Under the pieces are notes generated by a model. The model saw only the letters and a program-made list of their open reading frames with translations. It ran no database searches and was not told the origin of the DNA. Positions 1 through 6,846 of a stretch of 30,727 nt of DNA are shown here, in pieces. Each line of letters opens with the position of its first letter. Position 1 is the stretch's first letter. The stretch covers positions 1-30,727 of the forward strand of contig CAKTKU010000026.1 of assembly GCA_934572335.1 (NCBI GenBank), given 5' to 3'. The DNA is from an uncultured Oscillospiraceae bacterium (GTDB taxonomy: Bacteria > Bacillota > Clostridia > Oscillospirales > Oscillospiraceae). The position numbers and the translations under genes were made by a program.

Positions 1-99
1 TGACTTGAACCCTTTTCTGGTGCTTATTTAGCATAAGCTTTTCTTACATTGTTCAATTTTCAAGGTACATTTTCCTCACTACCGCCTCTCGGCGACAGC
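1..99 (-). other. Probable rRNA operon leader, reading left out of the window
   Basis: On the minus strand this stretch lies just downstream of two strong tandem promoters. It contains an ACCTTGAAAATTGAACAATG segment (about 46-65), which resembles the CTTTGAAAACTGAACA-type sequence common in rRNA leaders and spacers of Firmicutes. A small hairpin (GCTTA/TAAGC arms) follows. No protein start is seen. The 16S gene itself would lie beyond position 1, so the assignment rests on promoter architecture and this leader motif. A 16S-23S spacer is less likely because promoters are present. Confidence 0.55.
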
Positions 100-105
100 T
101 TGTTT

Positions 106-134
106 AGTATACTCTAGAAGTTTTCATTTGTCAA
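106..134 (-). promoter_or_regulatory. Strong sigma-A promoter, proximal member of a tandem pair (rrn P2-like)
   Basis: Read on the minus strand: -35 TTGACA (134-129), 17-bp spacer, -10 TATACT (111-106). It fires leftward toward the window edge, with a start near 99. Confidence 0.75.
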
Positions 135-213
135 GAGGTTTTTTAGATTTTTTTGAAATCTTTTGTCTCAACTCTGTTTCTTCGAGCAGCGTCCGTCTCG
201 CGGGTGCTTGGAT

Positions 214-243
214 AATATAGCACCGGAAGCCCTGATTTGTCAA
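214..243 (-). promoter_or_regulatory. Sigma-A promoter, distal member of the tandem pair (rrn P1-like)
   Basis: Minus strand: -35 TTGACA (243-238), 18-bp spacer, -10 TATATT (219-214). Two consensus promoters about 110 bp apart pointing the same way, with no gene between them, is the usual layout ahead of rRNA operons. Confidence 0.65.
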
Positions 244-342
244 CACTTTTTTGCAAAAAAGGCAAAACTTTTTTGCGATTCTAAATGTTGTGGTCACAGA
301 GCTTCCGATAACACTAAATATGAACGTTTTTCGACGCGGACA

Positions 343-1017
343 TCATCTGCGCTCGGCGTATTTGCCGATATAGGGTAGAGGCTCCTTCACGCCCTTGACC
401 GCGTTGCTGATTCCCTTGAACACGCAGTAGACACGGAACAGCCCGAATATCCAGCCGATGACGGGAATGGTGCCGAGAATATCGGCGAGCACGCCGTATA
501 TCAGCAACACAAGCCCCTGACGTGCATGGTACATGGCAAAGCTGTCGTCCCGCCGCAGGAAATACGGTAGGAGGAACAGAATGCTCGCATACGACAGCGC
601 CGCGAACACCTTGCTCTCCCCCTCGCCGAGGGACGGGATGTTGTTCACGCCGCGCGCGCCTGTGCTCCGGGCGGTGCCCGTCTGCTCCTCCGCGCGGCGG
701 CGCTGCTGCTCGCGCTCATGCTCCATTCTCTCGCGTTCGCGCTGCGCCCTGTCCTGCTCGCGCTGGCGGCGTTCGCGCTCCTGCTCCGCCCAGACGCGGC
801 TCTGCTCCTGCTGTTTTCTGCGCTGCTCCTCAAGCTTCGCGCGCAGCTCGTCATTTGAAAAGCTGTAATACTTCCCCGTGTCCGCGGAAGCCGACGCGCT
901 TGCCGAGGCCGCGGCGGCAGTCTGCGCCGCGCGCTCCTCCGCCTCATCGTAGCCGCAGGCGAGGCACTTCGTCTGCCCGTCGGGTATATATGCGCCGCAT
1001 TTATCGCAGTAGGCCAT
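343..1017 (-). CDS. Zinc-ribbon protein with charged coiled coil and C-terminal DUF4870-like membrane domain
   Basis: This 224-residue protein opens with a zinc ribbon, CxxC-x10-CxxC at Cys4/7/18/21. Next is an Ala/Ser stretch, then a highly charged Glu/Arg/Gln segment (about residues 50-110) that should form a coiled coil. A C-terminal part with hydrophobic segments (about 135-205) has the look of DUF4870/Tic20-like membrane proteins ('FAALSYASILFLLPYFL', then an 'FAMYHARQGLVLLI' motif). Function is unknown. The ribbon is cytosolic and probably mediates protein contacts. It has its own promoter (1053-1081) and a GGGAGAG-type ribosome site ahead of the ATG. It reads toward the rRNA promoters and is not obviously in an operon. 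Confidence 0.8.
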   Translation of the reverse strand: MAYCDKCGAYIPDGQTKCLACGYDEAEERAAQTAAAASASASASADTGKYYSFSNDELRAKLEEQRRKQQEQSRVWAEQERERRQREQDRAQRERERMEHEREQQRRRAEEQTGTARSTGARGVNNIPSLGEGESKVFAALSYASILFLLPYFLRRDDSFAMYHARQGLVLLIYGVLADILGTIPVIGWIFGLFRVYCVFKGISNAVKGVKEPLPYIGKYAERR

Positions 1018-1052
1018 CTTGTCTTCTCTCCCAATAGCATAACATTGGTTAC

Positions 1053-1081
1053 ATTATACTCTGGGCGCGCTGTATTTTCAA
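1053..1081 (-). promoter_or_regulatory. Sigma-A promoter of the zinc-ribbon gene
   Basis: Minus strand: -35 TTGAAA (1081-1076), 17-bp spacer, -10 TATAAT (1058-1053), about 35 bp upstream of the ATG. Confidence 0.75.
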
Positions 1082-1111
1082 CAGTTAATATATTAAATAA
1101 TTGTAAGCACG

Positions 1112-1801
1112 TCACGAGCAGAACATGTGCTTGCCGATCGTGACGATCGCGGGGCGGGACCATATCCATGCACTCGTCGCCGTGTTGGGATTGAAGTAGT
1201 AGATCGCACCGCTGCTGGGGTCCCAGCCGTTGAGTGCGTCCTGCGCCGCGCGGTAGGCGCTCTCCGCCACGGGCTCGTCAAACTGCCCATCGTCGAGGCA
1301 GGAGAACGCGCCGGGCTGGTAGATCACGCCGGAGATAGAGTTAGGGAACGAGGCATGGCTGACGCGGTTGAGAACGACCGCGCCCACGGCGACCTGCCCC
1401 TCATACGGCTCGCCGCGTGATTCCGCTGAGATGAGCCGCGCGAGCAGGTCTACGTCCCCCGACCCGCCGCCGGACGATGAGCCGCCCGAGCCGCCGCCCA
1501 TATTTGTCGGCAGACCGAGCGCGGCAAGCGTCTGCGCGCCGCACTGCCCGTCCTCCGTGAGCCCGTTGGAGCGCTGAAAATACCGGACCGCCTTCTCCGT
1601 GCCGCTGCCGTAAACGCCGTCGACGGCGCCCGTATAATACCCCCACGCTTTCAGCCGCGTCTGTATCTCCGTGACCCCCGCGCCCGTCGCACCCTTTTTA
1701 TAAAGGTCCGCCGCCGCATACTGACTGAACGCGGCGAACGCGAAGTTGAGCGCGATGATCACCGCGACGGTCATGAGCGTCTTTTTCATGCTGATATGCA
1801 A
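1112..1801 (-). CDS. sleB: Spore cortex-lytic / cell wall hydrolase, SleB type
   Basis: The protein has a signal peptide, a peptidoglycan-binding type 1 domain (about 30 to 85, with 'TRLKAWGYYTGAVDGVYGSG' and 'AVRYFQRSNGL'), a Gly/Ser linker and a C-terminal Hydrolase_2 (SleB) domain. That domain starts at 'LLARLISAESRGEPYEGQ', which carries the likely catalytic Glu, and continues with 'VAVGAVVLNRV'. SleB enzymes cleave muramic-lactam cortex peptidoglycan during germination; related proteins serve in vegetative walls. The start is a TTG at 1801 (or 1804), placed 5-8 nt after a GGAGG (1814-1810). The ATG at 1789 is 20 nt away from that site, and the ATG at 1822 has none. The gene follows thrS and has a forespore-like promoter overlapping the thrS terminator, which favours a sporulation role. 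Confidence 0.85.
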   Translation of the reverse strand: MHISMKKTLMTVAVIIALNFAFAAFSQYAAADLYKKGATGAGVTEIQTRLKAWGYYTGAVDGVYGSGTEKAVRYFQRSNGLTEDGQCGAQTLAALGLPTNMGGGSGGSSSGGGSGDVDLLARLISAESRGEPYEGQVAVGAVVLNRVSHASFPNSISGVIYQPGAFSCLDDGQFDEPVAESAYRAAQDALNGWDPSSGAIYYFNPNTATSAWIWSRPAIVTIGKHMFCS

Positions 1802-1807
1802 CAAAAA

Positions 1808-1844
1808 CACCTCCGCATACATTTGGATATAGTATGCGGAGGTG
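1808..1844 (-). terminator. thrS terminator hairpin whose 3' arm contains the sleB ribosome binding site
   Basis: A perfect 13-bp inverted repeat (1832-1844 with 1808-1820, 11-nt loop) followed on the minus strand by TTTTTG. It lies 29 bp after the thrS stop, so it fits an intrinsic terminator. The descending arm carries GGAGGTG, the only credible ribosome site for sleB. Confidence 0.75.
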
Positions 1845-1859
1845 TGGAAAATTTTATAC
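1830..1859 (-). promoter_or_regulatory. Candidate sigma-G (forespore) promoter for sleB
   Basis: Minus strand: GTATA (1859-1855), 18-bp spacer, CATACTA (1836-1830). This fits the forespore sigma-G pattern as I recall it (GNATR, about 18 bp, CATNNTA). Predicted start is near 1823, inside the hairpin loop, so the message would lack the 5' arm that pairs with the ribosome site. Confidence 0.55.
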
Positions 1860-1872
1860 TGTTACAAGTCGT

Positions 1873-3645
1873 TTAGCAGTCGTTCGCGCGGGTCTTTATC
1901 TGCTCGGTGATCTTGGCGATGAACTCATCCACCGGCATCGCGCCGAGGTCCACACCGCCGCGCGTGCGCACGGCAACCGTGCCCGCCTCGCGCTCCTTGT
2001 CGCCGACGACGAGCATATACGGCAGCTTCTGCATCTGCGCCTCGCGGATCTTGTAGCCGATCTTCTCGTTGCGGAGGTCCGTCTCCACACGAACGCCCGC
2101 CGCGGCGAGCTTTGCCTTGACCTCCTCGGCGTACTCATTGGCGCGGTCGGTGATGGGCATGACCGTCGCCTGCACAGGGGACAACCACACGGGGAACGCG
2201 CCGGCGTAATGCTCGGTAATGACGCCGATGAAGCGCTCGATAGAGCCGAAGACGACACGGTGGATCATGACGGGGCAGTACTTCTCGCCGTCCGCGCCCG
2301 TATACTCCAGACCGAAGCGGCCGGGGAGCTGATAGTCGAGCTGGATGGTGCCGCACTGCCAGGTGCGGCCGAGGGAGTCCTGAATGTGGAAGTCGAGCTT
2401 CGGGCCGTAGAACGCGCCGTCGCCGGGGTTGACCTCATAGCTCTTGCCGATGCTGGTGATCGCGTCGGCGAGGGCGGCGGTGGCAACGTCCCAATCCTCG
2501 ACGGAGCCGATATGGTCGTCGGGCATGGTGGAAAGCTCGATCTTATACGGCAGACCGAAGAGCGAGTAGACCTCGTCAAAAAGCTGCGCGATGCGGACGA
2601 CCTCGTCCTTTATCTGATCCTTGGCAAGGAGGATGTGCGCGTCGTCCTGCGTGAAGCAGCGTACGCGGAACATGCCGTGCAGCGCGCCGGACAACTCATG
2701 GCGGTGGACGATGCCCAGCTCGCCGTAGCGCAGGGGCAGCTCCTTATAGGAGTGCGGCTCCAGCTCGTACACGAGGATGCTGCCGGGGCAGTTCATGGGC
2801 TTTATCGCGAAATCCTCGCCGTCGATGACGGTGGTGTACATATTATTCTTATAGTGATCCCAGTGGCCGGAGGTCTCCCACAAGGTGCGGCGCATGATCT
2901 GCGGGGTGGAGATCTCCATATAGTCCCACTTTCTGTGCACCTCGCGCCAGTAGTCGATGAGGGTGTTTTTCAGCACCATGCCCTTGGGCAGGTAGAACGG
3001 GAAGCCGGGCGCCTCATCGCGGAACGCGAACAGACCCAGCTCACGCCCGAGCTTGCGGTGGTCGCGGCGCTTTGCCTCCTCAATGCGGGCGAGGTACTCG
3101 TCCAGCTCGTCCTTCTTCGGGAAGGCGACGCCGTAGATGCGCTGAAGCGTCTGGCGGCTGCTGTCCCCGCGCCAGTAGGCGCTGTTGCAGGCGGTGAGCT
3201 TGATGGCGTTGCCCTTTATTCTGCCGGTGGAGTCAAGGTGGGGACCGGCGCAGAGGTCGGTGAACTCACCCTGCTTATAAAAACTGATGACCGCGTCCTC
3301 GGGCAAATCGTTTATAAGCTCGACCTTATAAGGCTCGTTCTTCTCCTCCATGAGCCTGAGTGCTTCCTCGCGCGGCAGCTCAAAGCGTTCGAGCTTGAGC
3401 TTTTCCTTGCAGATCTTGCGCATCTCGCCCTCGATCTTCTCCATTATTTCCGGGGTAAAGGGGAAGGGAGAGTCCATATCGTAGTAAAAGCCGTTCTCTA
3501 TCGCGGGGCCGATGGCAAGCTTGACCTCCGGGTACAGGCGCTTGACCGCCTGCGCCAGCACGTGGGAGCAGGTGTGCCAGTAGGTGTGGCGGTATTCGGG
3601 ATTTTCAAAGCTGAACTTGTTTTCGGCGTTTTCCATGTTTTCCAT
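1873..3645 (-). CDS. thrS: Threonyl-tRNA synthetase lacking the N-terminal TGS domain
   Basis: Charges tRNA-Thr with threonine in the cytoplasm. The 590-residue protein begins almost directly in the editing domain: HxxxH (His24, His28) and CxxxH (Cys132, His136) are the metal-like editing pair of the SAD domain. The class II core follows, with 'MNCPGS' (zinc Cys), 'HRHELSGALHGMFRVR' (motif 2 and zinc His), 'HRVVFGSIERFIG' (third zinc His and motif 3), then the anticodon-binding domain. Usual bacterial ThrRS is about 640 residues because of a TGS domain of about 60; here it is absent. The start is well fixed by TAGGAGGA just upstream. A T-box leader controls it and a terminator follows. Confidence 0.97.
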   Translation of the reverse strand: MENMENAENKFSFENPEYRHTYWHTCSHVLAQAVKRLYPEVKLAIGPAIENGFYYDMDSPFPFTPEIMEKIEGEMRKICKEKLKLERFELPREEALRLMEEKNEPYKVELINDLPEDAVISFYKQGEFTDLCAGPHLDSTGRIKGNAIKLTACNSAYWRGDSSRQTLQRIYGVAFPKKDELDEYLARIEEAKRRDHRKLGRELGLFAFRDEAPGFPFYLPKGMVLKNTLIDYWREVHRKWDYMEISTPQIMRRTLWETSGHWDHYKNNMYTTVIDGEDFAIKPMNCPGSILVYELEPHSYKELPLRYGELGIVHRHELSGALHGMFRVRCFTQDDAHILLAKDQIKDEVVRIAQLFDEVYSLFGLPYKIELSTMPDDHIGSVEDWDVATAALADAITSIGKSYEVNPGDGAFYGPKLDFHIQDSLGRTWQCGTIQLDYQLPGRFGLEYTGADGEKYCPVMIHRVVFGSIERFIGVITEHYAGAFPVWLSPVQATVMPITDRANEYAEEVKAKLAAAGVRVETDLRNEKIGYKIREAQMQKLPYMLVVGDKEREAGTVAVRTRGGVDLGAMPVDEFIAKITEQIKTRANDC

Positions 3646-3670
3646 TGCTTATCCTCCTAATAAATTGAAA

Positions 3671-3705
3671 GCACCCTTGACGCGCTTGCGGCGCATCAAG
3701 GGTGC
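3671..3705 (-). terminator. T-box regulated terminator of thrS
   Basis: 10-bp perfect outer stem (3671-3680 with 3696-3705) plus inner GC pairs, followed on the minus strand by TTTCAATTT. It lies between the T-box motif and thrS, where a tRNA-dependent antiterminator would compete with it. Confidence 0.8.
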
Positions 3706-3891
3706 AGACTGCACGGTTCCACCTTGAGTTTTAACTCTCTGACGCTGTAACGCACGTCACGCGGGAGGGAATTTCCTCTCTCCGGCTCGGGAGCGGTGAC
3801 GCTTGGAGCCTACGCCGGGGCAGCTTGCAGCCGATGGCAGCCCTCTCTGTGCGGCGGTTATCTCCGGTCTTCTCCGTCTTTGCCTTTATCA
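3671..3891 (-). promoter_or_regulatory. T-box riboswitch (threonine) controlling thrS
   Basis: The minus strand carries the T-box signature CAAGGTGGAACCGTGC at about 3712-3727, close to the consensus AGGGUGGNACCGCG that pairs with the NCCA end of uncharged tRNA. A terminator stem follows directly, and a long structured 5' part (about 3735-3891, Stem I region with an AGAGAG element) precedes it. A threonine ACC triplet near 3797-3799 could be the specifier, but I have not folded Stem I, so that assignment is tentative. Uncharged tRNA-Thr would stabilise the antiterminator and raise thrS expression. Confidence 0.88.
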
Positions 3892-3897
3892 TCGCTT

Positions 3898-3926
3898 ATA
3901 TTATCACCGCTTTCGTGCCTTGTCAA
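3898..3926 (-). promoter_or_regulatory. Sigma-A promoter of the thrS T-box transcript
   Basis: Minus strand: TTGACA (3926-3921), 17-bp spacer, TAATAT (3903-3898). The -35 overlaps the stop codon of the upstream ATPase gene. Confidence 0.8.
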
Positions 3927-6559
3927 TCGCTTTTGGCGCACTTTCTCTGCACGAGCTTGACAAGCTCGACGACCGGGATAATGCATGCGCCGATGATGAT
4001 GGCAACAGCATACTCGCGGAAGCTGACACTGGTGAAATCAAAGGCGGCAGCGAGCGCAGGTATCTCGCACACGACAGTCGTGGCGACGAGCGACGCCGCG
4101 GCGGAGCCGACAAGCGCCCAGTTCACCGTCGGCAGGGCGAAGATGCTACCGCGCTGCGAGCGCATGTTGAACGAGTGGAATATTTCCGCCATGGACATGG
4201 TGAGAAACGCCATGGTCGTGCCGTGGGCGCTGTCGGTGAGCGCCCAGGTGCCGGTCTCCATGAAATGCCCGACAAAGTAGCTCAGAAGAACGAGCGCCGA
4301 CACCACAAGCCCCTGATACACGATGTCCACGCCCATGCCCCCGGCAAATATGCCCGCCTTGGCATCGCGGGGCTTACGCTTCATGATGTCCGGCTCCGCC
4401 CGCTCCATGCCGAGGGCGAGCGCTGGGAAGCAGTCGGTCACGAGGTTGATCCACAGCAGGTGCACGGGCTGAAGGATAGTGAAGCCCATAAGCGTCGCGG
4501 CGAAGATGGAGATGACCTCGCTCATGTTCGAGCCGAGCAGGAACTGTATGCACTTGCGGATATTGTCGTATATCCGCCGCCCCTCCTCCACCGCGGCGAC
4601 GATTGTGGCAAAGTTGTCGTCCGCGAGCACCATGTCCGCGGCGCTCTTTGTGACGTCCGTGCCCGTGATGCCCATGCCGACGCCGATGTCGGCGGATTTT
4701 ATACTCGGCGCGTCGTTCACGCCGTCGCCGGTCATGGCGGTGACGTAGCCCGCGTCGCGCCATGCGTTGACGATGCGGGTCTTGTGCTCCGGCTGGACGC
4801 GCGCATAGACGCTGATGCTCTGAAAAACGTCCCTGAATTCATCGTCGCTGAGTTGGCTGAGCTGCGCGCCGGTGATGGCGCAGGTGCCGTCCGTGAGTAT
4901 GCCGAGCTCGCGCGCAATGGCGGCGGCGGTGTCGATATGATCGCCGGTTATCATGATGGGGCGGATGCCCGCGTCGCGGCACTCCTCTATCGCGGCGGCG
5001 ACCTCCGGGCGGACAGGGTCGATCATGCCGCAGAGGCCGAGAAAGCACAGGTCATTTTCCAGCGCCTCCGGCTCGTTGGAGGCGGGCTTTGCGCTCCACA
5101 CCCGCTGGGCGCAGGCAAGCACGCGCAGCGCGCGGTCCGCCATCGCCTTGTTCGCCCGCTCCACGCTCTCGCGGTATCCGGCGGTCATGGGCTTTATCTC
5201 GCCGTGATCCATATAGCTCGTGCACTTGGCGAGCAGTACGTCCGGCGCGCCCTTGGTGTACTGGATGCAGCCGTTGTCCGTGAGGTGCACGGTGCTCATG
5301 AGCTTGCGCGCGGAGTCGAACGGCGCTTCGCCGCAGCGTATGTATCTGGCCTTGAGCGTGTTCTTATCAATGCCGAGCTTATTTGCCCACGCGACGAGCG
5401 CCGCCTCCGTCGGCTCGCCGGTGACGCTGCCGTCCTCGCCCAGCTCCGCGTCGGAGCACAGCGCCATCGCCGAGGCGAGCTTTTTCTCATCGTCGCCGAA
5501 GAAGTCGACAACGGTCATCTTGTTCTGCGTGAGCGTCCCGGTCTTATCCGAGCAGATTATCTGCGCGCAGCCAAGGGTCTCCACCGCCGTGAGACGGCGG
5601 ATGATCGCATTGCGCTTTGACATGTTCGTCACGCCGATGGAGAGCACCACCGTCACGACCGCGGCAAGCCCCTCCGGTATGGCGGCAACGGCGAGGGACA
5701 CGGCGATCATGAAGGAATCGAGCACGACCTCAAAATTCAGCCCGCCCGCGCGCAGAAGCTGCACGCCGAACACAAGCACGCACACGCCCAGCACCAGCCA
5801 CGTCAGTATTTTCGACAGCTGGCTGAGCTTTATCTGCAATGGCGTCGCGCCGTCCTCCGCCTTGGAGAGCGCGTCCGCTATCTTGCCCATCTCGGTGTCC
5901 ATGCCGGTGGCGGTTATGACGGCGCTGCCGCGCCCGTAGGCCACGGTGCTGCCCATATACACCATGTTGCGCCGGTCGCCGAGGGGTATATCCTTCTGCC
6001 CGCCCAGCTCAAGGAGCTGGATGAACTTGTTGACAGGGACAGATTCTCCCGTCAGTGCGGCCTCCTCAAGCTTGAGGCTGGCGCTCTGCAATATGCGCGC
6101 GTCCGCCGGAACGGCGTCGCCCGCCTCCAGCATTATCACGTCGCCCACGACAAGCTCCTCGCTCGGCACGGTGCAGAGCTTCCCGCCGCGCAGCACGTGC
6201 GACACGGCGGCGCTCATCTCCTGCAAGGCCTCTATCGCCTTTTCCGCCTTGCTCTCCTGATACACGCCGAGCACCGCGTTGACGATGACGACGGCAAGGA
6301 TGATGATAACGTCGGCAAAGCTCTCCCCCTCGACGACGGCAAGCACGCCGCTTATCGCCGCCGCGGCGAGCAGGATGATTATCATCGGGTCTGCCATCTG
6401 CTCAAAGAAGCGGAGTATGAGCGGCTTTGACGGCGGGGCGCTGAGCATATTCCTCCCGTTTTCCTCAAGGCGGCGGCGGGCTTCCTCGTCAGTCAGCCCA
6501 TCGGTGCTGCTTTTCACCTCGCGCAGCACGTCTTCCTTTTTCTCAAGATAATATTTCAT
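3923..6559 (-). CDS. P-type cation-transporting ATPase (Ca2+/Mn2+ exporter type)
   Basis: An 878-residue P2-type ATPase in the cytoplasmic membrane that uses ATP to export divalent cations. Visible signatures: TGES (170-173) in the A domain, PEGL (295-298) in M4, phosphorylation motif DKTGT with Asp338, 'MTGDGVNDAPSIKSADIG' in the P domain. In M5 'SNMSE' and in M6 'NLVTD' match the Asn/Glu and Asn/Asp ligands of calcium pumps. It resembles PacL/YloB calcium ATPases, but some relatives behind yybP-ykoY riboswitches export manganese. The leader here carries such an element, so manganese (with or without calcium) is my inferred substrate. The start at 6559 follows AAAGGGGAG with good spacing; an upstream in-frame ATG at 6652 lies inside the leader and is rejected. 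Confidence 0.9.
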   Translation of the reverse strand: MKYYLEKKEDVLREVKSSTDGLTDEEARRRLEENGRNMLSAPPSKPLILRFFEQMADPMIIILLAAAAISGVLAVVEGESFADVIIILAVVIVNAVLGVYQESKAEKAIEALQEMSAAVSHVLRGGKLCTVPSEELVVGDVIMLEAGDAVPADARILQSASLKLEEAALTGESVPVNKFIQLLELGGQKDIPLGDRRNMVYMGSTVAYGRGSAVITATGMDTEMGKIADALSKAEDGATPLQIKLSQLSKILTWLVLGVCVLVFGVQLLRAGGLNFEVVLDSFMIAVSLAVAAIPEGLAAVVTVVLSIGVTNMSKRNAIIRRLTAVETLGCAQIICSDKTGTLTQNKMTVVDFFGDDEKKLASAMALCSDAELGEDGSVTGEPTEAALVAWANKLGIDKNTLKARYIRCGEAPFDSARKLMSTVHLTDNGCIQYTKGAPDVLLAKCTSYMDHGEIKPMTAGYRESVERANKAMADRALRVLACAQRVWSAKPASNEPEALENDLCFLGLCGMIDPVRPEVAAAIEECRDAGIRPIMITGDHIDTAAAIARELGILTDGTCAITGAQLSQLSDDEFRDVFQSISVYARVQPEHKTRIVNAWRDAGYVTAMTGDGVNDAPSIKSADIGVGMGITGTDVTKSAADMVLADDNFATIVAAVEEGRRIYDNIRKCIQFLLGSNMSEVISIFAATLMGFTILQPVHLLWINLVTDCFPALALGMERAEPDIMKRKPRDAKAGIFAGGMGVDIVYQGLVVSALVLLSYFVGHFMETGTWALTDSAHGTTMAFLTMSMAEIFHSFNMRSQRGSIFALPTVNWALVGSAAASLVATTVVCEIPALAAAFDFTSVSFREYAVAIIIGACIIPVVELVKLVQRKCAKSD

Positions 6560-6613
6560 GCATACTCCCCTTTCGCTGTCATAGCATTCTACCACGCCGT
6601 GGGTATAGAAAAA

Positions 6614-6648
6614 GAGACTTTTACAGCGAAAAACGCTGTAAAAGTCTC
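6614..6648 (-). terminator. Riboswitch expression-platform terminator before the P-type ATPase
   Basis: Perfect 15-bp inverted repeat (6614-6628 with 6634-6648, loop of five) followed on the minus strand by TTTTT. It lies between the yybP-ykoY-like aptamer and the ATPase ribosome site, so ligand-dependent readthrough is the likely control. Confidence 0.85.
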
Positions 6649-6654
6649 GCAAAA

Positions 6655-6760
6655 TACATACCGTTGGCTGTACCCCGTGCGCCGAACCCGACTGAACGGG
6701 TCGTGATGACGACGCACCGGCGTCCGCGCGGCGGCGGACGGAAGCTACTCCCTTATTACC
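6655..6760 (-). promoter_or_regulatory. yybP-ykoY-like (manganese) riboswitch aptamer
   Basis: The minus strand reads AAGGGAGTAGCTTCCG near the 5' end, then CGTCGTCATCACGACC, and closes with GGTACAGCCAACGG. These match my memory of the conserved loops of the yybP-ykoY family (GGGGAGUAG ... CGUCAUC ... ACAGCC), which binds Mn2+. A promoter lies directly upstream and a terminator directly downstream, and the regulated gene is a P-type cation ATPase, a known target class. No covariance search was possible. Confidence 0.78.
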
Positions 6761-6765
6761 CGCTC

Positions 6766-6795
6766 AGCATACCACGCACGGCTTGGCAAAGTCAA
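6766..6795 (-). promoter_or_regulatory. Promoter of the manganese riboswitch-ATPase transcript
   Basis: Minus strand: TTGACT (6795-6790), 18-bp spacer, TATGCT (6771-6766). Start predicted near 6760, just before the aptamer. Confidence 0.6.
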
Positions 6796-6846
6796 GCAAA
6801 AAGTGCGCCGTTGGAGCAGATTTCACGGTTTATTTACACGCTGTGC

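Noticed and set aside
253..276. GCAAAAAA/TTTTTTGC palindrome as a terminator for the zinc-ribbon gene
   Set aside because: The stem is almost all A-T pairs and no clear T-run follows on the minus strand, so an intrinsic terminator is not supported.
1834..3660. A 608-codon open frame on the plus strand opposite thrS
   Set aside because: It mirrors thrS codon structure in a high-GC genome, has no ribosome site and gives a low-complexity Leu/Val/Asp-rich product. thrS is certain on the other strand.
6560..6652. Longer N terminus for the P-type ATPase
   Set aside because: The added codons run through the terminator hairpin of the riboswitch and lack a ribosome site; the ATG at 6559 has AAAGGGGAG.
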